DNA of 8,346 bases from Gammaproteobacteria bacterium (GCA_006227775.1 SBFV01000241.1:1-8346); one strand, 5' to 3'; positions 1-6,702 are shown, counted from the first letter of the stretch. The notes: a model not told the origin generated them from the letters alone. Translations and numbers: made by a program.

Positions 1-2
1 GG

Positions 3-422
3 GATTGGATAGCCAGCCTCGCCCGGGAACCTGGCACCCTGGTCTTCTATGAGGCCGGCAACCGCGTCCTGGAGACCCTGGCCGACCTCGCCACCAGCCT
101 GGGCCCCCAGCGCCGCGCCGTGGTGGCCCGCGAACTGACCAAGCGCTTCGAAACCTTTCTCACCGGCACCCTGGAAGATCTCCCGCCGCGCCTGCGCGGT
201 GACCCAGACCAGCAAAAGGGCGAGTTCGTACTCTTGGTGGAGGGCTCTCGCGATCAGGCCACCATCGAGGCCGAGGGCGAGCGCGTCCTGGCCATCCTCG
301 CCCGCGAACTCCCCCTCAAACAGGCCGCCGCCCTCGCCGCCGAGATCAGCGGCGACCAGAAGAACCGCCTCTACGCCCTGGGGCTGAAGACGAGCGCTGA
401 ACTGGGGATGGGCCAGGGATAG
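3..422 (+). CDS. rsmI: 16S rRNA (cytidine-1402-2'-O)-methyltransferase, C-terminal part (partial)
   Basis: The frame is open from base 3 to a TAG at 420-422, so the 5' end lies outside the window and about 139 C-terminal residues are visible. RsmI uses S-adenosylmethionine to methylate the 2'-OH of C1402 in the decoding centre of 16S rRNA, in the cytoplasm. Recognition rests on conserved RsmI blocks in order: GTLVFYEA, then VVARELTKRFET, then GEFVLLVEG, and the C-terminal ELPLKQAAALAAEISG followed by KNRLYALGL. The reading frame continues upstream of the internal GTG at 120, which is therefore not the start. One oddity is the segment after FYE, which reads AGNR where E. coli RsmI has STHR and many homologues have a PHR-type sequence. 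The gene converges on the efflux operon, whose last gene ends at 638. Confidence 0.93.
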   Translation, partial: DWIASLAREPGTLVFYEAGNRVLETLADLATSLGPQRRAVVARELTKRFETFLTGTLEDLPPRLRGDPDQQKGEFVLLVEGSRDQATIEAEGERVLAILARELPLKQAAALAAEISGDQKNRLYALGLKTSAELGMGQG

Positions 423-637
423 CGGATTCAGCCGCTGGATCGGGCATGAAGGCCGGGGCGGGGGTTGTCAGCGGCGCCGCGCGCATCGGGCACCCGGCGG
501 ACAAAGATCCAGAAGCGGACTTTCCCGACGAGACACCCCAAGCCCTGCTACCGCGCTGTACCCAGGACTGCGCGCCAATGCCCTGGCGGGTCGGAAAACC
601 GGAAACTGATTTGCGAGAGGGTATCGATCCGATCAGG
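423..637. other. Convergent spacer between rsmI and tetR; no gene supported
   Basis: This 215-nt stretch separates the two convergent 3' ends. A 5-bp stem (AGCGG at 421-425 with CCGCT at 432-436) overlaps the rsmI stop codon but has no T-tract, so I do not call it a terminator. A 73-codon plus-strand reading frame at 446-667 has no recognisable motif or convincing ribosome binding site, and it runs into the tetR 3' end, so I leave it out. RNase P RNA is found next to rsmI in some gammaproteobacteria, but I see no RNase P-like sequence here. Confidence 0.5.
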
Positions 638-1240
638 TCAGATCAGGGTGCTGGTGACCTGGCGTAGCGCCGGCCCCAGGCTGACCTGCCTCCCTTCGGG
701 GTGGCTGATGGTCCGGACCATGAGACCCTGGAAGAGCGCCAGCAATACCTCCAGGGTGACGGCCTCGTTACCGGGATCCTGGCCCCGGGCCTGGCGGACG
801 GCGCGATAGAGGCGGCCCAGCCGCTCCCGGGTGGTGGCGTCGGCGGCCTGGACGATGGCCGCCACCGCCGGGTTGCGGGCCGCCTCGGCCAGGATCTCCA
901 GCCCCAGGGCGGCCTGGTGGCAATGGGTACGCTCTTCCAGCCCCGCCTCCAACCGCGCCATGATCACCCGGTAGGGGTCCTCGGCATCTTCGATGGCGGT
1001 GAACAGGGCCAGCGACTGATCCAGCCGGCGCTGCACCAGGGCGGCGATCATGGCCTCCTTGCTCGCGAAGAAGTGATACAGGTTGCCGGGGCTCATGCCC
1101 GCCGCCTTGGCGATGCGGGCGATGCTGGCCCCATGAAAGCCCTCGCGGACGAAACAGGCCGCGGCGGCATCCAGGATCTGCTGGCGCCGGATCTGGCCAC
1201 GGTCCTCCGGCGCCGGCGAGGCTGACCGGGGTTCAGCCAC
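638..1240 (-). CDS. TetR/AcrR-family transcriptional repressor, last gene of the efflux operon
   Basis: This 200-aa protein has a typical TetR N-terminal DNA-binding domain at about residues 16-63. The first helix is around IRRQQILDAAAACFVREGF, and the helix-turn-helix runs IARIAKAAGMSPGNLYHFFASKE, with the recognition helix near residues 50-61. The C-terminal part contains ALGLEILAEAARNPAV, which resembles the ligand-binding domain of BetI-like members. The start is GTG at 1238-1240. It overlaps the end of the pump gene by 8 nt (pump stop TGA at 1233-1235), and no Shine-Dalgarno sequence precedes it, so translation is probably coupled to termination of acrB. The next in-frame Met is inside the HTH, so a later start would destroy the domain. 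By position it is inferred to repress the acrA promoter and hence itself, with release by a pump substrate; ligand and operator are not proven. Confidence 0.9.
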   Translation of the reverse strand: MAEPRSASPAPEDRGQIRRQQILDAAAACFVREGFHGASIARIAKAAGMSPGNLYHFFASKEAMIAALVQRRLDQSLALFTAIEDAEDPYRVIMARLEAGLEERTHCHQAALGLEILAEAARNPAVAAIVQAADATTRERLGRLYRAVRQARGQDPGNEAVTLEVLLALFQGLMVRTISHPEGRQVSLGPALRQVTSTLI

Positions 1241-4200
1241 GGGCGGGGGCCGCGGGGGCGGCCGCGGGAGGGGTGGAACCGGCGCTCAGCCCGTCCCCCC
1301 GGCGATGTTCCGGACCGGTGCCGGATGGACCGGTGCCGGGCGAGGAGCCGAGGACCCTGGCGTCCGAACGACCCCGAATCAGTACGAAGAAGAGCGGTAC
1401 GAAGAAGACCCCCAGCAGGGTGCTGGCGGCCACGCCGCCCAGGACGCCGGTACCCACCGAGTTCTGCCCCCCGGAGCCGGCCCCGGTGCTGATGGCCAGC
1501 GGCAGGACGCCGAAGCCGAAGGCCAGGGAGGTCATGACGATGGGGCGGATACGCAGCCGGGCCGCTGCCATGGCCGCGTTGAAGGCGCTTTGACCTTGCT
1601 CCTGGAGGGTGCGGGCGAATTCGACGATGAGGATGGCGTTCTTGGCCGCCAGGCCGATGGTGGCCAGCAGACCGACCTGGAAATAGATGTCGCTCGGCAG
1701 GCCGCGCCCCAGGGCGGCCAGGACGGCACCCAGGACACCGATGGGGACCCCAAGGATGACGGCGAAGGGCACGGACCAGCTCTCATAGAGGGCGGCCAGG
1801 GTGAGAAAGACCACCAGCACGGACAGGGTATAGAGCAGGGGTGCCTGCTTGCCGGCGGCGCGCTCCTCGTAGGAGAGGCCGGTCCATTCCAGGCCGATAC
1901 CCGGCGGCAGTTGCTTGACCAGTTCCTCCACCGCCGCCATGGCCTGGCCGGTGCTCAGTCCCGGCGCGGCCTGCCCCAGGATCTCCGCCGAGGGGAGGCC
2001 GTTGAAGCGCTCCAGGCGCGGCGAGCCATAGACCCACTTGATATCGGCGAAGGCGGAGAAGGGCACCATCTCTCCTTGCTTGTTGCGCACGTACCAGGCG
2101 TCCAGGTCCTCCGGCAGCATGCGGAAGGGGGTATCGGCCTGGAGGTAGACGCGCTTGACCCGGCCTTCGTGAATGAAGTCGTCCACGTAGGCGCTGCCCC
2201 AGGCCACCGCCAGGGTGCGATTGATTTCCGCCAGGGACAGGCCCAGGGCACCGGCGCGGGTGCGGTCCACCTCTACCTGAAGCTGAGGCTCGTCGTCGCG
2301 GCCGTTGGGGCGCACCGCCATCAGGCGCGGGTCCTGGCTGGCCATGCCCATGAACTGGCCCTTGGCCGCCATCAGGGCCTCGTGGCCCAGACCGACCCGG
2401 TCCTGCAACTGGACGTTCCAGCCGGTGGCGGTGCCCAGTTCCACTACCGCCGGCGGCGGGAAGGCGAAGACCATGGCGTCGCGGATGCCGGCGAAGGCCT
2501 GCATGGCCCGCCCGGCCACGGCCTTGACCCCCAGGTCCGGTCGCTTGCGCTCGGACCAGTCCTTGAGCTTGACGAAACCGAGGGCCATGTTCTGCCCCTG
2601 GCCGGCGAAGCTGAAGCCGGCGACGGTGATGAACTCCTTGACCGCCTCCCGCTCGTTCTCGCTGAAGTGGCGCTCGATCTGCTCCAGGACCGCCTCGGTG
2701 CGCTCCAGGGTGGCGCCGGCGGGCAGCACCGCCTGCATGATGAGGATGCCCTGGTCCTCGTCCGGCAGGAAGGAGCTGGGTAGGCGCGGATAGAGCCAGG
2801 CCAGGGCACCCACCAGCAGCAGATAGACGGCGAAGAAGGTCCATCGGCGCTTGAGAATCCCCCCCGTACCCTGGGTGTAGAAGCCCACGCTGCGATTGAA
2901 GCCGCGGTTGAACCAGCCAAAGAAGCCCTTGCGCCCGGCGTGATGATCACCGTCCAGGGGTTTGAGCAGGCTGGCGGTGAGGGCCGGGGTCAGGGTCAGG
3001 GCCACCAGCACCGATAGCAGCATGGCCGAGACGATGGTGATGGAGAACTGACGGTAGATGACCCCCGTGGAGCCGCCGAAGAAGGCCATGGGGACGAAGA
3101 CCGCCGACAGCACCAGGGCGATGCCGATGATGGCGCTGGTGATCTGGTCCATGGACTTGCGCGTCGCCTCGCGCGGTGGCAGCCGGTCCTCGTGCATGAC
3201 CCGGGCGACGTTCTCCACCACCACGATGGCGTCATCCACCAGCAGGCCGATGGCCAGGACCATGGCGAAGAGGGTCAGGGTATTGATGCTGTAGCCAAAG
3301 GCCGCCAGCACCCCAAAGGTGCCCAGCAGCACCACCGGCACGGCGATGGCCGGGATGAGGGTGGCGCGGAGGTTCTGCAAAAAGAGGTACATGACCAGGA
3401 AGACCAGGACCACGGCCTCGATGAGGGTGGTGACCACCTTGCCGATGGAGATGCGCACGAAGGGCGTGGTGTCATAGGGGAAGACGTATTCCATGCCCGA
3501 GGGAAAATAGGCCGACAACTCTTCCAGCTTGCGCTTGATGGCGTCGGCGGTCTCCAGGGCGTTGGCGCCGGTGGCGAGGCGGATGGCCATGCCGGCGGCG
3601 GGTTTGCCCAGGTGGCGGCCATTGCGGCTGTAGCTCTCGCTGCCCAGGGCGATGCGGGCCACGTCGCGCAGGTAGACCACGGCCCCATCCTCCCGGGTGC
3701 GCAGGCGGATGGCGCCGAATTCCTCGGGCGAGCTCAGGCGGCTCTGGACGTTGACCGTGGCCGTGAACTGCTGACCGGCCTCCGCCGGGCGGGCGCCGAG
3801 CTGGCCGGCGGATACCTGGGCATTCTCCGCCTTGATGGCGGTCCAGACCTCCCCGGGGGTCAGGCCGTACTGGTTCAGCCGGTGGGGATCGAGCCAGACG
3901 CGCATGGCGTACTGGGTCTCGAACATGGTCACTTCCCCCACCCCCGGCAGGCGGCTGATGATGTCCTTGACGATGGAATTGGCGTAGTCGCCCAGGTCCG
4001 CCTTGGTCAGGCGCCCGTCCCGGGAGACGAAGGCCACTACCAGCAGAAAGTTGCGCACCGACTTGGCGACGGTGAGACCCTGCTGGCGCACCTCCTCCGG
4101 CAGCAGGGGCGTGGCCAGTTGCAATTTGTTCTGCACCTGCATCTGGGCCGTGTCGGGATTGGTGCCGTTGGCGAAGGTCAGGGTGATGGTCGCCTGGCCG

Positions 4201-4454
4201 TTGGACTCGCTGGTGGAGGACAGATAGCGCAGACCGTCGAGCCCGGTCATCTGCTGTTCGATGACCTGGGTCACCGAGTCCTGGACCGTCCGTGCCGAGG
4301 CGCCGGGAAACTGGGCGGTGATGGCGATGGCCGGCGGGGCTATGGCCGGGTACTGGCTGACGGGCAGGGTCCAGATCGCCAGGATGCCGGCCAGCATGAT
4401 GAGGATGGCGATAACCCAGGCGAAGACCGGGCGGTCGATGAAGAAATGGGCCAT
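1233..4454 (-). CDS. acrB: RND multidrug efflux pump, inner-membrane transporter (AcrB/MexB-like, HAE1 family)
   Basis: This 1073-aa protein is a proton-driven RND exporter; E. coli AcrB has 1049 residues. The N-terminus, MAHFFIDRPVFAWVIA, is the family signature. TM1 is at about 9-29, TM2-6 at about 338-500, TM7 at about 540-556 and TM8-12 at about 870-1027, with two large periplasmic loops between. The proton-relay residues are all present: D407 and D408 in GLLVDDAIVVVEN, K938 in GLAAKNAILIVEF, R968 and T975 in RLRIRPIVMTSLAF. Substrate-pocket phenylalanines line up with AcrB (F136 in RNFLL, F178 in MFETQYAM, F614 and F616 before the glycine loop AGQGQN). The DD motif points to the hydrophobic/amphiphilic-efflux group, not the heavy-metal group. 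ATG 4452-4454 is preceded by GGGAG (plus-strand 4463-4467) at 8 nt. The tail after about residue 1027 is an unusual Gly/Ser/Pro/Ala-rich extension with a GTGPS-GTGPE repeat. Substrates cannot be read from sequence. Confidence 0.96.
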   Translation of the reverse strand: MAHFFIDRPVFAWVIAILIMLAGILAIWTLPVSQYPAIAPPAIAITAQFPGASARTVQDSVTQVIEQQMTGLDGLRYLSSTSESNGQATITLTFANGTNPDTAQMQVQNKLQLATPLLPEEVRQQGLTVAKSVRNFLLVVAFVSRDGRLTKADLGDYANSIVKDIISRLPGVGEVTMFETQYAMRVWLDPHRLNQYGLTPGEVWTAIKAENAQVSAGQLGARPAEAGQQFTATVNVQSRLSSPEEFGAIRLRTREDGAVVYLRDVARIALGSESYSRNGRHLGKPAAGMAIRLATGANALETADAIKRKLEELSAYFPSGMEYVFPYDTTPFVRISIGKVVTTLIEAVVLVFLVMYLFLQNLRATLIPAIAVPVVLLGTFGVLAAFGYSINTLTLFAMVLAIGLLVDDAIVVVENVARVMHEDRLPPREATRKSMDQITSAIIGIALVLSAVFVPMAFFGGSTGVIYRQFSITIVSAMLLSVLVALTLTPALTASLLKPLDGDHHAGRKGFFGWFNRGFNRSVGFYTQGTGGILKRRWTFFAVYLLLVGALAWLYPRLPSSFLPDEDQGILIMQAVLPAGATLERTEAVLEQIERHFSENEREAVKEFITVAGFSFAGQGQNMALGFVKLKDWSERKRPDLGVKAVAGRAMQAFAGIRDAMVFAFPPPAVVELGTATGWNVQLQDRVGLGHEALMAAKGQFMGMASQDPRLMAVRPNGRDDEPQLQVEVDRTRAGALGLSLAEINRTLAVAWGSAYVDDFIHEGRVKRVYLQADTPFRMLPEDLDAWYVRNKQGEMVPFSAFADIKWVYGSPRLERFNGLPSAEILGQAAPGLSTGQAMAAVEELVKQLPPGIGLEWTGLSYEERAAGKQAPLLYTLSVLVVFLTLAALYESWSVPFAVILGVPIGVLGAVLAALGRGLPSDIYFQVGLLATIGLAAKNAILIVEFARTLQEQGQSAFNAAMAAARLRIRPIVMTSLAFGFGVLPLAISTGAGSGGQNSVGTGVLGGVAASTLLGVFFVPLFFVLIRGRSDARVLGSSPGTGPSGTGPEHRRGDGLSAGSTPPAAAPAAPARG

Positions 4455-4502
4455 GGGGCAAACTCCCAGTCAGGGGGCGCGGGCGGACGGCGGGACCGGG
4501 GT

Positions 4503-5693
4503 CTAGGGGGCCTTGGCCGCCGGGACCCAATCGACGGCCTTGGCTGGGCCGCCGGGCCTGGCCTTCTGTAAACCGTCGACGATCAGCCGTTCACCGGGCT
4601 CCAGCCCGGCGCTGATCAGCCAGCGGTTGCCCTGGGCGCGATCCGCCTCGACCCGTCGTTGTTCCACCAGGCCATCGGCGGTGAGGATCAGGGCCATGGC
4701 GTTGCCCTGGCGGTCCCGCTGGATGCCGGGCTGGGGCACCAGGATGGCGTCGGGACGGACCCCTTCCTCCACCTGAGCGCGCACGAACATACCCGGCAGG
4801 AGCAGGGCGTCCGGATTGGGGAAGGTCGCCCGCAGGGTCACCGTGCCGGTGGTCTCCTCCACGCTGACCTCGGCGAATTCCAGCCGGCCCGCGTGGGGAT
4901 AGATGGAGCCGTCTTCCAGCACCAGCGTCACCCGCGGCAGTTCCCCCGCGGGGCGTCGCAGACGGCCATCCTCCAGGTCGCGGCGCAGGCGCAGCAGTTG
5001 CGCCGCGGACTGGGTCAGGTCCACGTAGATGGGATCGAGCTGCTGCACCGTCGCCAGGGCCAGTTCCTGATTGGCGGTCACCAGGGCGCCCTGAGTGACG
5101 GCGGAGCGCCCGATGTGGCCAGCGATGGGCGAGAGGATACGGGTGTAATCGAGCTCGATGCGGGCCTTGGCCAGGTCCGCCTCCGCCACCTTCACGTTGG
5201 CCCGCGCCTCCTTCATGGCCGCCTGGGCGTCGTCGTGCAGTTCCTGGCTGGTCCCCTTGCTCTTCAGCAGATCGGCGTAGCGGTTGGCCTTCTGCTCGGC
5301 ACGTTCCAGGGTGGCGCGGGCCCGCAGCAGGACCGCCTGGGCATTGTCATAGGCCGCCTCGTAGCGGGCCGGGTCGATCAGATAGAGGGGATCGCCGGCC
5401 TTGACCTGGCTTCCCTCCTGGAAATCCCGCGACTTGATGATGCCGCCGACCTGGGGCCGGATTTCGGCGATGCGAAAGGGCGCGGTGCGGCCGACCAGCT
5501 CCAGGGTCAGGGTGGCCGGTTCGGCGGTCAGGGTGACGACCCCCACCTCCGGCGGCGGCATCTGGCCCCCTCCGCCACCGGGCCCGGGTCCCCCCGGTCC
5601 CCCTGGAGGGGAGGTCTGACCGCAGCCCGCGCTAAGAAGAACCGTGAAGAGAGCCGTCAGCGACAGGGCGACGAAAGCATAGCGGGGACCCAT
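4503..5693 (-). CDS. acrA: RND efflux periplasmic adaptor lipoprotein (AcrA/MexA-like)
   Basis: This 396-aa membrane-fusion protein links the inner-membrane pump to an outer-membrane TolC-type channel. Residues 1-24 form a lipoprotein signal ending LLSAGC, so C24 is the likely lipidated residue. The box is slightly atypical, with Ser at -3. A Gly/Pro-rich linker follows at 29-43. The lipoyl halves are at about 73-108 (IRPQVGGIIKSRDFQEGSQV) and 182-214 (RILSPIAGHIGRSAV, then GALV). The coiled-coil hairpin between them spans about 109-182. The hairpin tip has R138, L142 and S149, the same spacing as the R-L-S motif of AcrA that contacts TolC. The beta-barrel and membrane-proximal domains follow, including TVTLRATFPNPDALLLPGMF. 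The start is ATG 5691-5693 with GAGGTG upstream (plus-strand 5698-5703). Its TAG lies 48 nt before acrB. No channel gene is present, so the outer-membrane partner is encoded elsewhere. Confidence 0.95.
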   Translation of the reverse strand: MGPRYAFVALSLTALFTVLLSAGCGQTSPPGGPGGPGPGGGGGQMPPPEVGVVTLTAEPATLTLELVGRTAPFRIAEIRPQVGGIIKSRDFQEGSQVKAGDPLYLIDPARYEAAYDNAQAVLLRARATLERAEQKANRYADLLKSKGTSQELHDDAQAAMKEARANVKVAEADLAKARIELDYTRILSPIAGHIGRSAVTQGALVTANQELALATVQQLDPIYVDLTQSAAQLLRLRRDLEDGRLRRPAGELPRVTLVLEDGSIYPHAGRLEFAEVSVEETTGTVTLRATFPNPDALLLPGMFVRAQVEEGVRPDAILVPQPGIQRDRQGNAMALILTADGLVEQRRVEADRAQGNRWLISAGLEPGERLIVDGLQKARPGGPAKAVDWVPAAKAP

Positions 5694-5725
5694 GAAACAC
5701 CTCGACGCGGGGTGGGACCGAACTC

Positions 5726-5741
5726 GAATGAATGTTTATTC
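5726..5741. promoter_or_regulatory. Candidate TetR-type operator (16-bp inverted repeat)
   Basis: GAATGAATGTTTATTC is an interrupted palindrome with half-sites GAATnAA and TTnATTC around a 2-nt centre; 12 of 16 positions are self-complementary. It is an AT-rich island in GC-rich DNA. It overlaps the -10 of the predicted acrA promoter and ends 33 nt upstream of the acrA start. Size, symmetry and position fit binding by a TetR-family dimer that would block RNA polymerase. The natural candidate is the regulator encoded at the end of the same operon; this link is inference. Confidence 0.55.
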
Positions 5742-5767
5742 TAATCCTGCCGGCGCCGGGGGAACAA
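5738..5767 (-). promoter_or_regulatory. Putative sigma-70 promoter of the acrA-acrB-tetR operon
   Basis: Reading the minus strand, TTGTTC (plus-strand 5762-5767) is followed after 18 nt by TAGAAT (plus-strand 5738-5743). The -10 matches the consensus at 5 of 6 positions; the -35 matches at only 3 of 6. Transcription would start near 5731, giving a leader of about 37 nt to the acrA ATG. The -10 lies inside the inverted repeat at 5726-5741. Another -35-like TTGACC (plus-strand 5780-5785) has no suitably spaced -10. Confidence 0.5.
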
Positions 5768-6100
5768 TCCGCCTGCCCTGGTCAAGTCGATGATCGAAGT
5801 GCGTCGGGTTCAAGGCCGGGTGCGTGGGCGAAGGAAAATCGTCATCTAACGGTCATGATCCCTTAACAATCGCCGAATACTGTTGCCAACTCTTGACGCC
5901 TGGATGACGCCCCCGTTACTGGCTCGGGTAACCGGATGGTTCCCGACGATTCGACGCGGATGGACCCCGGATGGAATCCCGTTCAGGGATTGCCGGTTTG
6001 CCGGTTGGGGCGGATGAGAGGCCGTCTTGATAGGGGGGCTTGAGGCTTGCCTGAAACCTGCCGTGGTGAATTATTAAATATCAATGACTTGGAGGTAAGA
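5744..6100. other. Non-coding region between divergent acrA and small Cys-protein genes
   Basis: No convincing protein gene lies here. Beyond the acrA promoter it holds a Pho-box-like direct repeat (5839-5856), an iterated GGATG motif (five occurrences between 5901 and 6024), a strong bulged stem-loop (5924-5946), a second small stem-loop (5975-5991), and an exact 8-nt tandem TTGCCGGT (5990-5997 and 5998-6005). The 3' end becomes AT-rich around 6069-6082, where a promoter for the small Cys-protein gene could lie. TTGCCT (6047-6052) and TATTAA (6072-6077), spaced by 19 nt, are only a weak match. A minus-strand reading frame at 5983-6261 runs antisense through the small gene and is not credible. 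Confidence 0.55.
5924..5946. repeat. Stem-loop with 9-bp stem and one bulged base
   Basis: TCGGG (5924-5928), a bulged T (5929) and AACC (5930-5933) pair with GGTT (5938-5941) and CCCGA (5942-5946) around a GGAT tetraloop. All nine pairs are Watson-Crick. No T-tract follows on either strand, so it is not an intrinsic terminator. It lies far from both start codons, and its role is unknown. A weaker stem-loop, AATCCC (5975-5980) with GGGATT (5986-5991), follows 28 nt later. Confidence 0.55.
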
Positions 6101-6364
6101 ATGAAGAAAACCCTGTGTTGCGCCCTGCTCCTGGTGTCCGCCGTGGCCCTGGCCGCCGATGACGAAGCCACCCTCAAGAAGCAAATGGCGGAAGCCTGCG
6201 CGCCGCTGTTCGCCCCGGGTGGCGCCTGCGCGGATCTGGCGAAGGGAACCAGAAAATGCACGCGTCAGAATGTCGACAAGGGTGGCGCCGCCTGCGTCGA
6301 CTTCGAGAAGGCCCACAAGGCCTTTTTTGACGCGGGCATGAACGACCCCATCATCAAAAAGTAA
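6101..6364 (+). CDS. Small secreted four-cysteine protein, function unknown
   Basis: This 87-aa protein starts at ATG 6101, preceded by a perfect GGAGGT (6091-6096) 4 nt upstream; that site rules out the longer reading frame opening at 6047. Residues 1-18 look like a Sec signal peptide: MKK, a hydrophobic core, then ALA before Ala19-Asp20, so cleavage near residue 18 would export a mature chain of about 69 residues to the periplasm. The mature part has exactly four cysteines, C33, C43, C53 and C65 (spacings x9, x9, x11), consistent with two disulfides. It also has an internal similarity, GGACADLAKGTRK versus GGAACVDFEKAHK. The C53-x11-C65 half faintly resembles the eukaryotic-named GLG1-type cysteine-rich repeat also found in bacterial proteins; this is a suggestion only. 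I do not recognise a function. Two further Cys (C6, C7) sit in the signal peptide. It appears monocistronic. Confidence 0.8.
   Translation: MKKTLCCALLLVSAVALAADDEATLKKQMAEACAPLFAPGGACADLAKGTRKCTRQNVDKGGAACVDFEKAHKAFFDAGMNDPIIKK
6308..6328 (+). terminator. Terminator-like hairpin inside the small Cys-protein gene
   Basis: AAGGCC (6308-6313) and GGCCTT (6319-6324) form a perfect 6-bp stem with loop CACAA, followed by TTTT (6325-6328). The shape is that of a short intrinsic terminator, but it lies inside the coding sequence about 35 nt before the stop codon and is fully accounted for by the codons of KAHKAFF. It may be fortuitous or cause partial 3' truncation of the mRNA. No other terminator was seen after the gene. 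Confidence 0.3.
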
Positions 6365-6510
6365 AGGGGTCTGACGACTCATTGCATTGGAGGAAAAGGT
6401 AAAGCCGTCAATTCGTGGCCATTGCCCGGTCTGGCGACACGGTCGATGTCCCGGATTGTCCCCAGGCTCAATCCCCGAACGAGCCGGCCTTGATGCTTCA
6501 ATGAAATGAC

Positions 6511-6540
6511 GCCTGGCTGGGGGTGACATCCCATCCAGGC
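6511..6540. repeat. Stem-loop (10 bp, one mismatch)
   Basis: GCCTGG (6511-6516) pairs with CCAGGC (6535-6540). After one C/T mismatch, TGGG (6518-6521) pairs with CCCA (6530-6533) around an 8-nt loop. No T-tract follows. The right arm is also the first part of the tandem CCAGGCA array, so the arm and the array may have a common origin. Confidence 0.45.
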
Positions 6541-6559
6541 ACCAGGCACCAGGCACCAG
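6535..6559. repeat. 7-bp tandem repeat, about 3.5 copies
   Basis: CCAGGCA is repeated at 6535-6541, 6542-6548 and 6549-6555, followed by a partial copy CCAG at 6556-6559. The copies are identical. It lies in non-coding sequence upstream of ilvI. Confidence 0.85.
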
Positions 6560-6702
6560 ACGACAGTTACCAGTCCAAGGTCAACGGTCAGCCACATCTC
6601 CCGGGGACCAGTGGCCAGGGATCCGGGCATGGAAAACCCACATCAGGTCCCGGCCAGCGTTCAGACCTTCCTTTCTCCGGTCTCTGTTTACGCTCCTTTC
6701 CC

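Noticed and set aside
421..436. Terminator for rsmI (AGCGG/CCGCT stem)
   Set aside because: The stem is only 5 bp, overlaps the stop codon and is not followed by a T-run.
446..667. 73-codon plus-strand ORF after rsmI
   Set aside because: No ribosome binding site of note, no recognised motif, and it overlaps the tetR 3' end.
1305..5744. Long plus-strand open frames opposite the efflux genes (1305-2783, 3192-4571, 4659-5744)
   Set aside because: They are antisense to well-recognised acrB and acrA, rich in Gly/Gln/His/Asp strings and without motifs; such frames are expected in GC-rich DNA.
6047..6100. N-terminal extension of the small Cys protein from 6047
   Set aside because: The strong GGAGGT at 6091 and the signal peptide beginning at Met 6101 show the true start.
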